A DNA stretch of 64,000 bases, from contig JAPZUA010000001.1 of the NCBI GenBank assembly GCA_027532905.1, positions 1,423,950-1,487,949 of the forward strand. The letters are read 5' to 3'. Within the stretch, counting starts at the first letter, position 1. Every line of letters starts with the position of its first letter. Positions 27,147 through 37,227 of the stretch are shown here, in pieces. The position numbers and the translations under genes are program-made. Source of the DNA: Magnetospirillum sp. (GTDB lineage: Bacteria > Pseudomonadota > Alphaproteobacteria > CACIAM-22H2). The notes below the pieces were generated by a model. The model made no database searches. It was not told where the DNA came from and saw only the letters and a program-made list of their open reading frames with translations.

Positions 27147-28346
27147 TCAGGCGCTGCGCACGTAAAGCGCTGCCACACCCGGCAGTTCTTTGCCTTCGAG
27201 CCATTCGAGAAACGCCCCGCCCGCCGCCGACACATAGTCGAACTTGTCGACAACGCCGGCATGGGCAAGGGCTGCGACCGTGTCGCCGCCGCCGGCGACG
27301 GCCATGAGCTTTCCGGCCGTGCACAGATCGGCCGCCCCGCGCGCAAGTGCCGTCGTGCCGTTGTCGAACGGCTTGAATTCGAAAGCGCCGACGGGGCCGT
27401 TCCACACCAATGTTTTGGCGCCCGAAAGGATCCGCAGCGTTTCGGCGACCGACAGCGGGCCAATATCGAGGATCATCTTGTCGTCGGGGACCGCACCGAT
27501 CGCGACGGTCTGCGCGTCGGCACCGTCGGTGAGGGCACCCGCCACGACCGCATCGACCGGCAGCACGATCTGTTTGCCGCCCGACTGCGCGTCGGCAAGG
27601 ATGCGCCGCGCGGTCTCGGCCATGTTGGCCTCGCACAGCGAGCGGCCGATACCGATGCCTTTGGCGTGCAGAAACGTGTTCGCCATGCCGCCGCCGATCA
27701 CCAGAATATCGACGCGCGCGAGCAGATGGCCGAGCAGATCGAGTTTGGTCGAAACTTTCGAGCCGCCGACGATGGCCGCCACCGGCCGCTTGGGCCGGTC
27801 GAGAGCCGCCGACAGCGCATCAAGCTCGGCCTGCATGGCGCGGCCGGCCGCACAGGGCAGCAGATGCGCAATGCCCTCGGTCGAGGCGTGGGCGCGATGC
27901 GCGCACGAGAACGCGTCGTTGACGTAGATGTCGCCCTGTTCGGCGAGCGCTTTGGCAAAGCTCGGCGCGTTTTTCTCTTCGCCCTTGTGGAAGCGCAGAT
28001 TCTCGAGCAGCAGCACGTCGCCGTCTTTCATCGCCGCCACCGCCGTTGCGGCCGGTTCGCCGATGCAGTCGGTCGCAAACGCCACTTGCTTGCCGATCGC
28101 CGCCGCCAGCGCCGGCGCGATCGGGGCCAGCGACTGCGTCATGTCGCGCCCTTGCGGCCGGCCGAAATGCGACATCACGATCGTGCGCGCCCCCTTGGCG
28201 GCGAGCTCGCGCACGGTGGGCGCAAAACGTTCGATGCGCGTGGCGTCGCTGACTTTGCCGTCCTGCATCGGCACGTTAAGGTCGGCGCGCACGAGCACGC
28301 GCTTGCCGGCGAAGGCGAAATCGTCGAGGGACTTGTAGCGGTTCAT
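27147..28346 (-). CDS. pgk: Phosphoglycerate kinase
   Basis: 399 aa. Transfers phosphate between 1,3-bisphosphoglycerate and ADP in glycolysis. Motifs are [100 protein letters not shown] and [11 protein letters not shown]. The ATG at 28346 ([10 protein letters not shown]) fits the family. It stands alone, divergent from pyrF; gap and fba are not adjacent. Confidence 0.97.
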   Translation of the reverse strand: MNRYKSLDDFAFAGKRVLVRADLNVPMQDGKVSDATRIERFAPTVRELAAKGARTIVMSHFGRPQGRDMTQSLAPIAPALAAAIGKQVAFATDCIGEPAATAVAAMKDGDVLLLENLRFHKGEEKNAPSFAKALAEQGDIYVNDAFSCAHRAHASTEGIAHLLPCAAGRAMQAELDALSAALDRPKRPVAAIVGGSKVSTKLDLLGHLLARVDILVIGGGMANTFLHAKGIGIGRSLCEANMAETARRILADAQSGGKQIVLPVDAVVAGALTDGADAQTVAIGAVPDDKMILDIGPLSVAETLRILSGAKTLVWNGPVGAFEFKPFDNGTTALARGAADLCTAGKLMAVAGGGDTVAALAHAGVVDKFDYVSAAGGAFLEWLEGKELPGVAALYVRSA

Positions 28347-28430
28347 GGCACTGGCAATCCTGAAGAAAACGAGCGTATACCCAAGCGGCGGCAAGGGCCG
28401 CTTCTATCGCCCAACGGGGAGTGATTTTCA

Positions 28431-29120
28431 ATGGCCGATGCGTTGCCGTCCGTGTTCGTCGCGATCGACCGGGCCGACCCGGCTGCGGCTGCTGGCGATC
28501 TGACGGCCTTGGGCCACAAGGGCTTTGCGCTGAAGCTGGGTCTCGAGTTTTTCGTCGCCAACGGGCCTGCGGGCGTGCGCGCCGTAGCCGGCGACCGGCC
28601 GCTGTTCCTCGATCTGAAGCTCCACGACATCCCGAACACGGTCGCGGGCGGCGTGCGCGCGGCAAATGCCTGTGCGCCCGCCTTCCTCACCATCCACGCA
28701 AGCGGGGGCCCGGCGATGATCGCCGCGGCACGGGCCGCCGCCGATGCCAGTACGCAGATTCTCGCCATTACAGTGCTGACCAGCCTCGACGATAGCGATC
28801 TCGACGCGGTCGGCCAGATGGGGCCCTCGGGCGACCAGGCGCTGCGCCTTGCACTTGTGGCAAAAGCCGCCGGTGCCAATGGCGTGGTGTGCTCGGCCCA
28901 CGAAATTGCGCGGCTGCGCGCTGCCTGCGGGCCCGATTTCAAACTCGTCGTGCCCGGCATTCGTCCCGCCTGGGCCGCAACGGGCGACCAGAAACGCGTT
29001 ATGACGCCGCGCGAAGCCATGGATCTGGGTGCCGACCATCTCGTAATCGGCCGGCCGATCACGCAGGCGGCCAACCCGAAAGCCGCCCTCGACCGCATTT
29101 TGGCCGAGATCGCCGCGTGA
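28431..29120 (+). CDS. pyrF: Orotidine 5'-phosphate decarboxylase
   Basis: 229 aa. Last step of UMP synthesis. Catalytic tetrad region: FVAIDRADPAAA, ALKLGLEFFVANGP (Lys), LFLDLKLHDIPNTVAGG (Asp-x-Lys-x2-Asp), LTSLDDSDLD, VPGIRPAW and ADHLVIGRPITQAANP. It opens the pyrF-trpF-trpB-trpA-accD-folC series and overlaps trpF by a GTGA. Confidence 0.96.
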   Translation: MADALPSVFVAIDRADPAAAAGDLTALGHKGFALKLGLEFFVANGPAGVRAVAGDRPLFLDLKLHDIPNTVAGGVRAANACAPAFLTIHASGGPAMIAAARAAADASTQILAITVLTSLDDSDLDAVGQMGPSGDQALRLALVAKAAGANGVVCSAHEIARLRAACGPDFKLVVPGIRPAWAATGDQKRVMTPREAMDLGADHLVIGRPITQAANPKAALDRILAEIAA

Positions 29121-29755
29121 GCGTGGCCGTCAAAATCTGCGGCCTCAATGCGCCGGCCGCGATCGAAGCGGCAGCCGGTGCGGCCTATGCCGGCTTCGTG
29201 TTTTTTGCGCGCAGCCCACGCCATGTGAGCCCCGCGACCGCCGCACATTTGGCGCGCGGCCTGCCACCTTTGGCGATCCGCGTGGCGCTTGCGGTCGATC
29301 CCAGCGACGCCGATCTCGATGCGATCCTCGCCGACTTCCGGCCCGATCTGTGGCAATTGCACGGCGCCGAAACGCCCGCGCGTGTGGCCGAAATCAAAGC
29401 GCGCACGGGTCTGCCGGCCATGAAAGCGATCGGCATTTCGCAGGCCGAAGATCTGGCACAAGCCGAGCCCTATCTTGAAGTCGCCGACCGGCTGCTGTTC
29501 GACGCCAAGCCGCCCAAGCGGCCGGACGCGCTGCCTGGCGGCAATGCCGTGCGCTTCGATTGGACGATTCTGGCCGGTACCGAATGGCCCTTGCCGTGGA
29601 TGCTGTCGGGCGGACTTACGGCCGCCAACGTCGCCGAAGCGGCGCGCGTTTCGGGGACCTTGTGCGTGGACGTGTCGTCGGGCGTGGAAGACCGGCCCGG
29701 GCACAAATCGCCGCGCTTGATCCGACGCTTTTTGAGCGCTGCCGCCGAGGCTTGA
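29117..29755 (+). CDS. trpF: Phosphoribosylanthranilate isomerase
   Basis: 212 aa. Third step of tryptophan synthesis. Starts at GTG 29117 in the GTGA overlap with pyrF (a second GTG at 29123 is possible). Shows VAVKICGLN (catalytic Cys), AGFVFFARSPRHVSP, LWQLHGAETPARV, LLFDAKPP (catalytic Asp), FDWTIL, MLSGGLTAANVAEA and VDVSSGVEDRPGHKSPRLI. TrpF, B and A are adjacent here, while the other trp genes must be elsewhere. Confidence 0.96.
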   Translation: MSVAVKICGLNAPAAIEAAAGAAYAGFVFFARSPRHVSPATAAHLARGLPPLAIRVALAVDPSDADLDAILADFRPDLWQLHGAETPARVAEIKARTGLPAMKAIGISQAEDLAQAEPYLEVADRLLFDAKPPKRPDALPGGNAVRFDWTILAGTEWPLPWMLSGGLTAANVAEAARVSGTLCVDVSSGVEDRPGHKSPRLIRRFLSAAAEA

Positions 29756-29800
29756 GGCGGGCTTGGCCCTTCGCGTTTGCTCGGCTATAACCCTGCGGCC

Positions 29801-31012
29801 ATGAACCAGATCAATTCCTTCCGCGCCGGCCCCGACGAGAACGGCCATTTCGGCCTGTTCGGCGGCCGCTATGTGTCCGAAACCCTGATGCCGCTGATCC
29901 TCGAGGTCGAGCGCGCCTATATGGCCGCCCGCAAGGACCCGGCCTTCCAAAAAGAGCTCGACTATTACCTCGCCCATTATGTCGGCCGGCCGTCGCCTTT
30001 GTGGTTCGCCGAGCGCCTGACCAAAACATTGGGTGGCGCCAAAATCTATCTCAAGCGCGACGAGCTCAACCATACGGGTGCGCACAAGATCAACAGCTGC
30101 ATGGGCCAGATCCTGCTGGCCCAGCGCATGGGCAAGCGCCGCATCATCGCGGAGACGGGTGCGGGCCAGCATGGCGTTGCGACCGCCACCGTGTGCGCCC
30201 TCTTCGGCCTGCCCTGCACGGTCTACATGGGGGCGACCGACATTGCCCGCCAAGCGCCCAACGTGTTCCGCATGAAACTGCTGGGTGCCGAAGTGAAACC
30301 CGTCACGTCGGGGACCGCCACGCTCAAAGACGCGATGAACGAAGCGCTGCGCGACTGGGTCGCCAATGTCGAAGACACCTACTACATCATCGGCACGGTC
30401 GCGGGCCCGCATCCCTATCCGATGATGGTGCGCGATTTCCAGAGCGTGATCGGCAAAGAAGCGCGCGAGCAGTTCCTGGCCGCCGAAGGCAAATTGCCCG
30501 ACAAGCTCGTGGCCTGCATCGGCGGCGGCTCGAACGCGATGGGGCTGTTCCATCCGTTCCTCGACGACCGCGACGTGTCGATGGACGCGGTCGAAGCCGC
30601 CGGCCTCGGGCTCGATTCGGGCAAACACGCGGCCTCGCTGCAAGGCGGGCGGCCCGGCGTGCTGCACGGCAACCGCACCTTCCTGCTGATGGACGAAGAC
30701 GGCCAGATCGACGAAGCCCATTCGATTTCGGCTGGTCTCGACTATCCCGGCATTGGCCCCGAGCATTCGTGGCTGCACGACATCAAGCGCGTGAAATACG
30801 TCGCCGCTACCGACGACGAGGCGATCGAAGGCTTTAAACTTCTGTCGCGCACAGAAGGCATTCTGCCGGCTCTCGAGCCCGCCCATGCCGTCGCCCACGT
30901 CGCGCGCATCGCGCCCGCCTTGCCCAAGGACTACACGATCATCATGAATCTGTGCGGCCGCGGCGACAAAGACATCTTCACGATCGGCGAACGCCTCGGG
31001 GTGAAATTGTGA
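29801..31012 (+). CDS. trpB: Tryptophan synthase beta chain
   Basis: 403-aa PLP enzyme that condenses indole with serine. Seen: [29 protein letters not shown], the PLP Lys in [28 protein letters not shown], the phosphate loop [21 protein letters not shown] and [14 protein letters not shown]. The ATG at 29801 follows a 45-base gap after trpF. It overlaps trpA by GTGA. Confidence 0.97.
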   Translation: MNQINSFRAGPDENGHFGLFGGRYVSETLMPLILEVERAYMAARKDPAFQKELDYYLAHYVGRPSPLWFAERLTKTLGGAKIYLKRDELNHTGAHKINSCMGQILLAQRMGKRRIIAETGAGQHGVATATVCALFGLPCTVYMGATDIARQAPNVFRMKLLGAEVKPVTSGTATLKDAMNEALRDWVANVEDTYYIIGTVAGPHPYPMMVRDFQSVIGKEAREQFLAAEGKLPDKLVACIGGGSNAMGLFHPFLDDRDVSMDAVEAAGLGLDSGKHAASLQGGRPGVLHGNRTFLLMDEDGQIDEAHSISAGLDYPGIGPEHSWLHDIKRVKYVAATDDEAIEGFKLLSRTEGILPALEPAHAVAHVARIAPALPKDYTIIMNLCGRGDKDIFTIGERLGVKL

Positions 31013-31809
31013 GCCGTATTGCAGCACGCTTCAAAGCCCTCGCCGCCGAGGGCCGTGCGGGCCTCGTCACCTACGTGATGGCGGGCGATCCGGATGCCGC
31101 AACGTCGCAGACGATCCTCGACGGGCTGCCCACCGCCGGGGCCGACATCATCGAACTCGGTCTGCCGTTCTCCGATCCGATGGCCGACGGCCCGGCCGTG
31201 CAGGCAGCCGCTTTGCGTTCGCTCAAAGCCGGCGGCTCGACGCGCAAGGCGCTCGCCCAGCTTGCCGCTTTCCGCAAGACCGACCAGACCACGCCGGTCG
31301 TGCTGATGGGCTACTACAACCCGATCTATATCTACGGCCCCGAGCGTTTCTGCCGCGATGCCGCCGCAGCCGGTGCCGACGGGCTCATCGTCGTCGATCT
31401 GCCGCCCGAAGAAGATGCCGAGTTGCGCCCGTTCGCGCAGGCTGCCGGCCTCGATCTCGTGCGGCTTGCAACGCCGACAACCGACGACAAGCGCCTGCCG
31501 ACCGTGCTCAACGGCGCATCGGGCTTTCTCTACTACGTCGCCGTGCTCGGCGTGACCGGCACGCGCTCGGCAGCATCCGACGAGGTCGCCACAGCCGTTG
31601 CCCGCATCCGCCGTTCGACCAAGCTGCCGATCGCCGTCGGCTTCGGCATCAAGGATGCGGCCGGAGCCGCTGCGATCGCGCGCCATGCCGATGCCTGCGT
31701 CGTCGGTTCGGCGTTGGTCGCACTGTCAAACAAGCCTGCATCGCTGCACGGCCTCGTGCGCGACCTCGCCGCCGCCGTGCGCGGTGCCCGCACCAAACAA
31801 ATCGCCTGA
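31009..31809 (+). CDS. trpA: Tryptophan synthase alpha chain
   Basis: 266 aa. Cleaves indole-3-glycerol phosphate. The GTG at 31009 gives [29 protein letters not shown]. Catalytic Glu and Asp are in [20 protein letters not shown] and [11 protein letters not shown], with [22 protein letters not shown] and [16 protein letters not shown]. Its start overlaps the trpB stop. Confidence 0.97.
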   Translation: MSRIAARFKALAAEGRAGLVTYVMAGDPDAATSQTILDGLPTAGADIIELGLPFSDPMADGPAVQAAALRSLKAGGSTRKALAQLAAFRKTDQTTPVVLMGYYNPIYIYGPERFCRDAAAAGADGLIVVDLPPEEDAELRPFAQAAGLDLVRLATPTTDDKRLPTVLNGASGFLYYVAVLGVTGTRSAASDEVATAVARIRRSTKLPIAVGFGIKDAAGAAAIARHADACVVGSALVALSNKPASLHGLVRDLAAAVRGARTKQIA

Positions 31810-31819
31810 TAGGGACCCC

Positions 31820-32731
31820 ATGAGCTGGCTGACCAACTTCGTCCGCCCCAAGATCCGCGCCCTCGTCCGCAAGACCGAGGTGCCGGACAATCTGTGGGAC
31901 ACTTGCCCCGCCTGCAGCAAGATGATCTTCCATCGCGATCTGGAAGCGGCCCAGCGCGTGTGCCCGCATTGCGGCCACCATATGCGCCTGCCGGCCAAGC
32001 GGCGGCTCGAGACGTTGTTCGACGAGGGTGTTTATGCCCGCATCGAACTGCCGAAGGTCATTGCCGATCCGCTCAAGTTCCGCGACCAGAAGAAATACGT
32101 CGATCGCCTGAAGGCCGCGCGCGAAAAAACCGGCGAACAGGACGCGATCCTGGTGGCGCATGGCCGCATCGGCGGCATGTCGGCGGTCGTCGCGGCCTTC
32201 GATTTCGACTTCCAAGGCGGCTCGATGGGCATTGCCGTGGGCGAAGGGCTCGTGGCGGCGGCGAAGCTTGCCGTGTTGCAGCAGGCGACCCTTATCGTCG
32301 TCCCGGCTTCGGGCGGGGCGCGCATGCAGGAAGGCATTTTGTCGCTGATGCAGATGCCGCGCTCGGTCATCGCGGCCGAAGAGGTCAAGGAAGCGGGCCT
32401 GCCCTATATCGTACTGCTGACCGATCCCACGACGGGTGGGGTGTCGGCTTCGTTTGCGATGCTGGGCGACATCGCCATCGCCGAACCGGGTGCGACGATC
32501 GGCTTTGCCGGCGCGCGTGTGATCGAAGAGACGATCCGCGAGAAACTGCCGGCCGGATTCCAGAAGGCCGAATATCTGCTCGAGCACGGCATGGTCGACA
32601 TGGTCGTGCATCGCCACGAGCTGCGCGCCACGCTCATTCGGCTGATCGGCCTGCTGACCGAGCCCAAGCCGCGCGCCGAGATCGTAGCCATGCCGATGCC
32701 GCAGCTCGAGATCCCCGACGCCAAGGCGTGA
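31820..32731 (+). CDS. accD: Acetyl-CoA carboxylase carboxyltransferase subunit beta
   Basis: 303 aa. Forms malonyl-CoA with AccA. The N-terminal four-Cys zinc ribbon is CPACSKMIFHRDLEAAQRVCPHCGHH. The crotonase-like body has FDFDFQGGSMGIAVGEGL, VPASGGARMQEGILSLMQMPR, LPYIVLLTDPTTGGVSASFAMLGDI and FAGARVIEETIREKLP. It lies 10 bases after trpA and overlaps folC by GTGA, the usual alphaproteobacterial arrangement. Confidence 0.97.
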   Translation: MSWLTNFVRPKIRALVRKTEVPDNLWDTCPACSKMIFHRDLEAAQRVCPHCGHHMRLPAKRRLETLFDEGVYARIELPKVIADPLKFRDQKKYVDRLKAAREKTGEQDAILVAHGRIGGMSAVVAAFDFDFQGGSMGIAVGEGLVAAAKLAVLQQATLIVVPASGGARMQEGILSLMQMPRSVIAAEEVKEAGLPYIVLLTDPTTGGVSASFAMLGDIAIAEPGATIGFAGARVIEETIREKLPAGFQKAEYLLEHGMVDMVVHRHELRATLIRLIGLLTEPKPRAEIVAMPMPQLEIPDAKA

Positions 32732-33993
32732 GTGCCGATCCGATCCTGGAGCGGCTGAAGACGCTCCATCCCAAAGCTATCGACATGTCGCTCGACCGTC
32801 TCGTGCGGCTGATGGCAGCCCTTGGCAATCCGCAAGACCGGCTCGCACCGGTCGTGCATGTGGCCGGCACCAACGGCAAGGGCTCGACGCTTGCTGCCTT
32901 GCGCGCCATGCTCGAGGCAGCCGGCAAAATCGTGCATGTCTACACCTCGCCGCATCTCGTGCGCTTCAACGAGCGCATCCGCGTCTCCGGCACGCTGATC
33001 GACGATGCGACGCTTGCGGCCCTGCTCGAAGAGATCGAGACGGTGAATGCGGGCGCACCCATCACCTTCTTCGAGGTCACGACGGCCGCCGCCTTCCTCG
33101 CCTTTACGCGGACAAAGGCCGACTATGTGCTTCTCGAAACCGGCATGGGCGGCAGGCTCGATGCGACGAACCTCGTCGCCAAGCCTGTCGCGATCGGGCT
33201 CACGCCGATTTCGTTCGACCATATGCAGTATCTGGGGAACACGCTCGCGGCCATCGCGGGCGAGAAGGCCGGCATCATCAAGCCCGGCGTGCCCGTCTAT
33301 GTGGGTGTGCAGCCGCCGGAGGCCGCTGCCGTGTTCGACGCCAAAGCGCAGGCGCTGAGTGCGCCCTTGTTCCGCTTCGGTCGCGAATGGAATTTCGCGC
33401 CGACCTCGGAAGGCTTCGTATGGCGACGCGACGGCCGACACTACGATCTGCCGCATCCGGCCCTGCCCGGTCGCCACCAGATCGAAAATGCGGCCCTCGC
33501 CGTCGCCATTGCCGACGGGCTTGGCCTGTCGGCGCACGCGATCGCCGCCGGCGTTGCCGCCACCCAATGGCCCGCGCGGCTCCAGCGCCTTGCAAAGGGG
33601 CCGCTGGCGGATTTGCTGAAGCCCGAAGTCTCGCTTTATCTCGATGGCGGCCACAACGAGGCGGCGGGCGAGGTGTTGGCGGCCTGGGCCAAAGGCCGAA
33701 AAATCGATCTTGTGTTCGGCATGCTCTCGACCAAAGAGCCCGCCGATTTTCTGCGCCACGTGGCCCCGTTCGTGCGGCGCTTGCGCGCCCTCGCGATCGA
33801 GGACGAGCCGTTGTCGAGGCCCGCGTCCGAGATCGTTGCGGCGGCCCGCACGGTCGGCATTGAAGATGTTGCGGCCGCAGCGAGCCCGCAGGCCGCAATC
33901 GCCGATCTCGCGGCCCAAGCGGATGCGCAAACGCCGGTGCTGATCTGCGGCTCGCTCTATCTGTGCGGCCGCATCCTCAACGACAATTCCTGA
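32728..33993 (+). CDS. folC: Bifunctional folylpolyglutamate / dihydrofolate synthase
   Basis: 421 aa. Adds glutamate to dihydropteroate and folates. The GTG at 32728 overlaps the accD stop. P-loop VVHVAGTNGKGSTLAALRAML, then YTSPHLVRFNERIRVSG, ITFFEVTTAAAFLAF, LLETGMGGRLDATN, ISFDHMQYLGNTLAAIAGEKAGI and the C-terminal LDGGHNEAAG all match the Mur-ligase fold of FolC. Confidence 0.96.
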   Translation: MSADPILERLKTLHPKAIDMSLDRLVRLMAALGNPQDRLAPVVHVAGTNGKGSTLAALRAMLEAAGKIVHVYTSPHLVRFNERIRVSGTLIDDATLAALLEEIETVNAGAPITFFEVTTAAAFLAFTRTKADYVLLETGMGGRLDATNLVAKPVAIGLTPISFDHMQYLGNTLAAIAGEKAGIIKPGVPVYVGVQPPEAAAVFDAKAQALSAPLFRFGREWNFAPTSEGFVWRRDGRHYDLPHPALPGRHQIENAALAVAIADGLGLSAHAIAAGVAATQWPARLQRLAKGPLADLLKPEVSLYLDGGHNEAAGEVLAAWAKGRKIDLVFGMLSTKEPADFLRHVAPFVRRLRALAIEDEPLSRPASEIVAAARTVGIEDVAAAASPQAAIADLAAQADAQTPVLICGSLYLCGRILNDNS

Positions 33994-34026
33994 CATTAGC
34001 GGCGAACCGCTGTTAGAGTTGCAGCC

Positions 34027-35976
34027 ATGGCGTGGGGCAAATTCTTCGGCAAACAAGAGAACGAGCAGGCAAGCGGAGCGGCAGCTTTCCTTGCCGCAGC
34101 GCCGATCGGCTTCTTTGCACTCGACGCGGCGGGCCGCTTCGTATTCGCCAATCCGGCCTTTGCCGAATTGCTGGGCCGCCCGGTCGAGGAAATCTGCGCC
34201 GGGTTGCGGCTGCACGACGTGCTGGCAGATCCGGTTCCACCCGAGGCGGCCCCGTTCCAGGCTTTTGCCGACCCGCAGGCGAGCAAAGGCGAAGTGCGCT
34301 TGCGCCGCGTGGGCTCGGCGCCGGTCTTGGTCACGATCGAGCAAACGATCGATCCCGACCGGCGCGACGGCATTGCGCTGCGCGGCCTTGCGCGCGATGC
34401 GGCACCTTCGCAAGCGATGGCCACGGCCCTCGCGCGCAGCGAGACGGGCTTTCGCCGCTTTTTCGAGAATGCGCCCGTCGGTATTGCGCTGATCGACCCC
34501 GACGGCCGCCTGACCGAAACCAACCGCGCCTTCCAGCGCCTGTGCGGGGCGACGCGCGAAGCGGCCGTGGGGCGCAATGTGGCGATGTTCGCGGCCCCCG
34601 AAGAACGCGCCGAACTCGTCGCCAAACTGCGGCGCCTTGCCGCCGGGGCTGCCGCCAGCGACGCTGCCGGCGGCGTGCCGGATCGGCTCAATCTGCGGCT
34701 CGTGGCCGAAGACGGGAAAGAACACATCGTCGCCGTTTTCGCACGCGCCCTCGACGAGGAAGCGGGCAGTGCGGGAGCCGTCATTCTGCATTTTCTCGAC
34801 ATCAGCGAACAGCGCAGGCTCGAGCAGCAATTCGCGCAGTCGCAGAAAATGCAGGCGGTGGGCCAGCTCGCGGGCGGCGTCGCGCACGACTTCAACAATC
34901 TGCTGACCGCGATGATCGGCTTTTGCGATCTCTTGCTGCTGCGCCACCAGCCCGGCGACGCGTCCTTCGCCGACATCATGCAGATCCGCCAGAACGCCAA
35001 CCGGGCCGCCAATCTCGTGCGCCAGCTTTTGGCCTTTTCGCGCCAACAGACGCTGCAGCCCAAAGTGATCGACGCGACCGATGCGCTGACCGAGCTTTCG
35101 CATCTGCTGCGCCGCCTCATCGGCGCGGGCATCGAGCTCAAGGTCGTGCATGCGCGCGATCTGTGGCTCGTGCGCGTGGACCAAGGCCAGCTCGAACAGG
35201 TGATCATCAATCTCGCCGTCAATGCGCGGGACGCGATGCAAGGGGGCGGCACGCTCACGATCCGCACCGGCAATGCGGTGAAGACAGCACCTGAGCGCCA
35301 CGGCGACGAAGAAATCCCGGCGGGCGACTATGTGCGCATCTCCGTCGAAGATACCGGTACCGGCATTTCGCCCGAAATTCTTGGCCGCATCTTCGAGCCG
35401 TTTTTCTCCACCAAAGCGGTGGGCTCAGGTACGGGCCTCGGGCTTTCGACCGTCTACGGCATTGTGCGCCAGACCGGCGGCTTCGTGCAGGTCGACAGCC
35501 GACCCGGCCAAGGTTCCACCTTCACGCTGCTGCTGCCGCGCTGGATGGGAGCGGCCCAAGCCGAAGGGGCGGCCGAGCCCGCGGCACGGCGCCGCGACTT
35601 GACCGGTGCCGGGACCGTGCTGCTCGTCGAGGACGAAGACGCCGTACGCCTGTTTGGCGCCCGCGCCTTGCGCAACAAGGGCTACAAAGTGGTCGAAGCC
35701 AAAACCGGCGACGCCGCACTTGAGATCGTGCGCGAGATGGGATCGAGCATCGACCTCATGATCACCGACGTGGTCATGCCACAGATGGACGGCACGACCT
35801 TGATCCGCGAATCGCGCAAGCTCTTTCCCAATCTCAAGATCATCTGCATTTCGGGCTACGCCGAAGAACAATTCCGGCAGACGCTGGAAGGCTTCGACAA
35901 CGTGCATTTCCTGCCCAAACCCTTCAGCCTCGATCAGCTCGCCGCGAAGGCCAAAGAAGCGATGCGCCCGGCCTGA
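34027..35976 (+). CDS. cckA: Cell-cycle hybrid histidine kinase CckA (soluble form)
   Basis: 649 aa. In alphaproteobacteria CckA phosphorylates CtrA and CpdR through ChpT. Two PAS domains (about 20-110 and 145-265) precede a HisKA with VAHDFNNLLTAMIGFCDLL (His287). Next comes RQNANRAANLVRQLLAFSRQQ, which is nearly diagnostic of CckA, then an HATPase (NLAVNARDAM, DTGTGI, GTGLGLSTVYGIV) and a receiver (LLVEDEDAVR, Asp581 in MITDVVMPQMDG, Lys in LPKPF). The N-terminus (MAWGKFFGKQENEQ) goes directly into PAS1: the two transmembrane helices of Caulobacter CckA are absent. Confidence 0.9.
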   Translation: MAWGKFFGKQENEQASGAAAFLAAAPIGFFALDAAGRFVFANPAFAELLGRPVEEICAGLRLHDVLADPVPPEAAPFQAFADPQASKGEVRLRRVGSAPVLVTIEQTIDPDRRDGIALRGLARDAAPSQAMATALARSETGFRRFFENAPVGIALIDPDGRLTETNRAFQRLCGATREAAVGRNVAMFAAPEERAELVAKLRRLAAGAAASDAAGGVPDRLNLRLVAEDGKEHIVAVFARALDEEAGSAGAVILHFLDISEQRRLEQQFAQSQKMQAVGQLAGGVAHDFNNLLTAMIGFCDLLLLRHQPGDASFADIMQIRQNANRAANLVRQLLAFSRQQTLQPKVIDATDALTELSHLLRRLIGAGIELKVVHARDLWLVRVDQGQLEQVIINLAVNARDAMQGGGTLTIRTGNAVKTAPERHGDEEIPAGDYVRISVEDTGTGISPEILGRIFEPFFSTKAVGSGTGLGLSTVYGIVRQTGGFVQVDSRPGQGSTFTLLLPRWMGAAQAEGAAEPAARRRDLTGAGTVLLVEDEDAVRLFGARALRNKGYKVVEAKTGDAALEIVREMGSSIDLMITDVVMPQMDGTTLIRESRKLFPNLKIICISGYAEEQFRQTLEGFDNVHFLPKPFSLDQLAAKAKEAMRPA

Positions 35977-35991
35977 GGCCGCACGCCAGCA

Positions 35992-36633
35992 CTAGCACGC
36001 ATGAAAACCGCCGCCCGGAATGGGTGCGGGCATCCAGATGCCGAGAATGCGCCCGTGCGGTGCGACAGGCTCGAGCACGATCGCCGCCCCTTCCGGAAAA
36101 GCGCGCCCGCCGACGGGCTCGCCCAACACCATGATCGCGGGCGTGCGATGGCCGACGAGCAAGCGGTTCGCACCCGCCGGCACAGGCGTGCTGAACAGCC
36201 GCGCGTGTGCGGCCAGGACTTCGCCCAGGCGCGTACCGGCATAGTCGTCGGCTAGAAGATCGTCGGTCACGCGCACTTGCGCTTGCCCGAAGGCGAACTC
36301 GGCCGTATCGCGCGCGCGATAAACCGGACCCGCAAGCACAGGCATCTCAACCGGAATGCGGTGCGCCGCGAACGCCTGGCCGATCGCGCGCGACTGCGCT
36401 TGCCCGGCTGCCGAAATGTTGCGCTGGCCCTCGCGGTCGCCGATGCGAAACGAACGGTCGCACGGCATGCCGAGTGTGTCGGCATGGCGGAAATAGAGCA
36501 CAAGCCCGCCCGCTTGCATCCGCGCGATCAAAGCTTGGCCTGCCGCTGAATCGCTCGGCGCCGGTGCAAGCGTCTGCGCTGCGGCCGCATTCGCAAAGAA
36601 AAGCGCGAAGGCAAAGATCAGGCGCTTGAACAT
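35992..36633 (-). CDS. Exported histidine phosphatase family protein
   Basis: 213 aa with a signal peptide (MFKRLIFAFALFFANAAAA, cleavage near AQT). The catalytic element is LVLYFRHADTLG, a variant of RHG with Ala for Gly, and a second His follows in LLVGHRTPAIMVLG. The Arg in VYRARDTAEFAFG fits the phosphate pocket. It is a branch-2-like periplasmic phosphatase, or an inactive relative given the RHA change. Another histidine-phosphatase gene lies 7 bases upstream on the same strand. Confidence 0.8.
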   Translation of the reverse strand: MFKRLIFAFALFFANAAAAQTLAPAPSDSAAGQALIARMQAGGLVLYFRHADTLGMPCDRSFRIGDREGQRNISAAGQAQSRAIGQAFAAHRIPVEMPVLAGPVYRARDTAEFAFGQAQVRVTDDLLADDYAGTRLGEVLAAHARLFSTPVPAGANRLLVGHRTPAIMVLGEPVGGRAFPEGAAIVLEPVAPHGRILGIWMPAPIPGGGFHAC

Positions 36634-36640
36634 CTGCGCG

Positions 36641-37216
36641 CTAGTTCGACAGCCCCGCCACCCGCCATGGCTCGGGCAGGAGTTGCACCGGAACGGCGTT
36701 AGCGAGGGTGGCGGCGTGCGGCAGACCCAGCGTTTCGCGCAAGGCCGCGAAGCTGCCGCCGTGCGCCACGATCAGCAAAGGGGCCGGATAGGCCAATGCG
36801 CGTGCGACGGCGTTCGCGATGCGCACGCAGAATTCGGCGAAGGGTTCGGCTCCCACGGGCGTTTCGCCCGCATACCATTTGGGCAGCAGCCCGTCTTCGG
36901 CTGTCCCTTCGCGCGCACCCCAATGGGTTTCGGCCAAGCCCAGTTCGTAAACGATTTCGAGACCGCGCGATGCCGCGACGATTTCAGCCGTGCGGCGTGC
37001 GCGCAGCAACGGGCTTGCGACGATCGTTGCGATTTCGACATTACGCAACGCGCTGGCGGCCGATTGGGCTTGCGCGAGGCCCGTGTCGTTGAGCGGGATA
37101 TCGCGGCTGCCTTGCAGCAGACCTTGGCGATTCCAGTCGGTCTCGCCGTGGCGCAGAAAGAAAAAAGGAACAAGCGAGATATTGCCCGGCTTGTTCCTTT
37201 GATCGGTACCGTACAC
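36641..37216 (-). CDS. Phosphoglycerate-mutase-like histidine phosphatase
   Basis: Cytoplasmic member of the cofactor-dependent phosphoglycerate mutase superfamily. Catalytic [45 protein letters not shown] (proton donor) and [17 protein letters not shown] are all present. The family core would start only a few residues before FFFLRHGE, yet no ATG, GTG or TTG lies there in frame. The nearest canonical in-frame start is the GTG at 37216, giving 191 aa and about 17 extra N-terminal residues, with AGGG 9 bases upstream. The intrinsic terminator of infB lies inside the first codons. Confidence 0.7.
   Translation of the reverse strand: MYGTDQRNKPGNISLVPFFFLRHGETDWNRQGLLQGSRDIPLNDTGLAQAQSAASALRNVEIATIVASPLLRARRTAEIVAASRGLEIVYELGLAETHWGAREGTAEDGLLPKWYAGETPVGAEPFAEFCVRIANAVARALAYPAPLLIVAHGGSFAALRETLGLPHAATLANAVPVQLLPEPWRVAGLSN
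37159..37200 (-). terminator. Rho-independent terminator after infB, inside the start of the phosphatase gene
   Basis: A perfect 12-base-pair stem (37164-37175 with 37189-37200) with a 13-base loop. In the minus direction it is followed by a run of six T then CTTTC. It lies 28 bases past the infB stop and spans codons of the downstream phosphatase reading frame, so expression of that gene depends on readthrough or an internal start. Confidence 0.85.
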
Positions 37217-37227
37217 GCGAGCAGACC

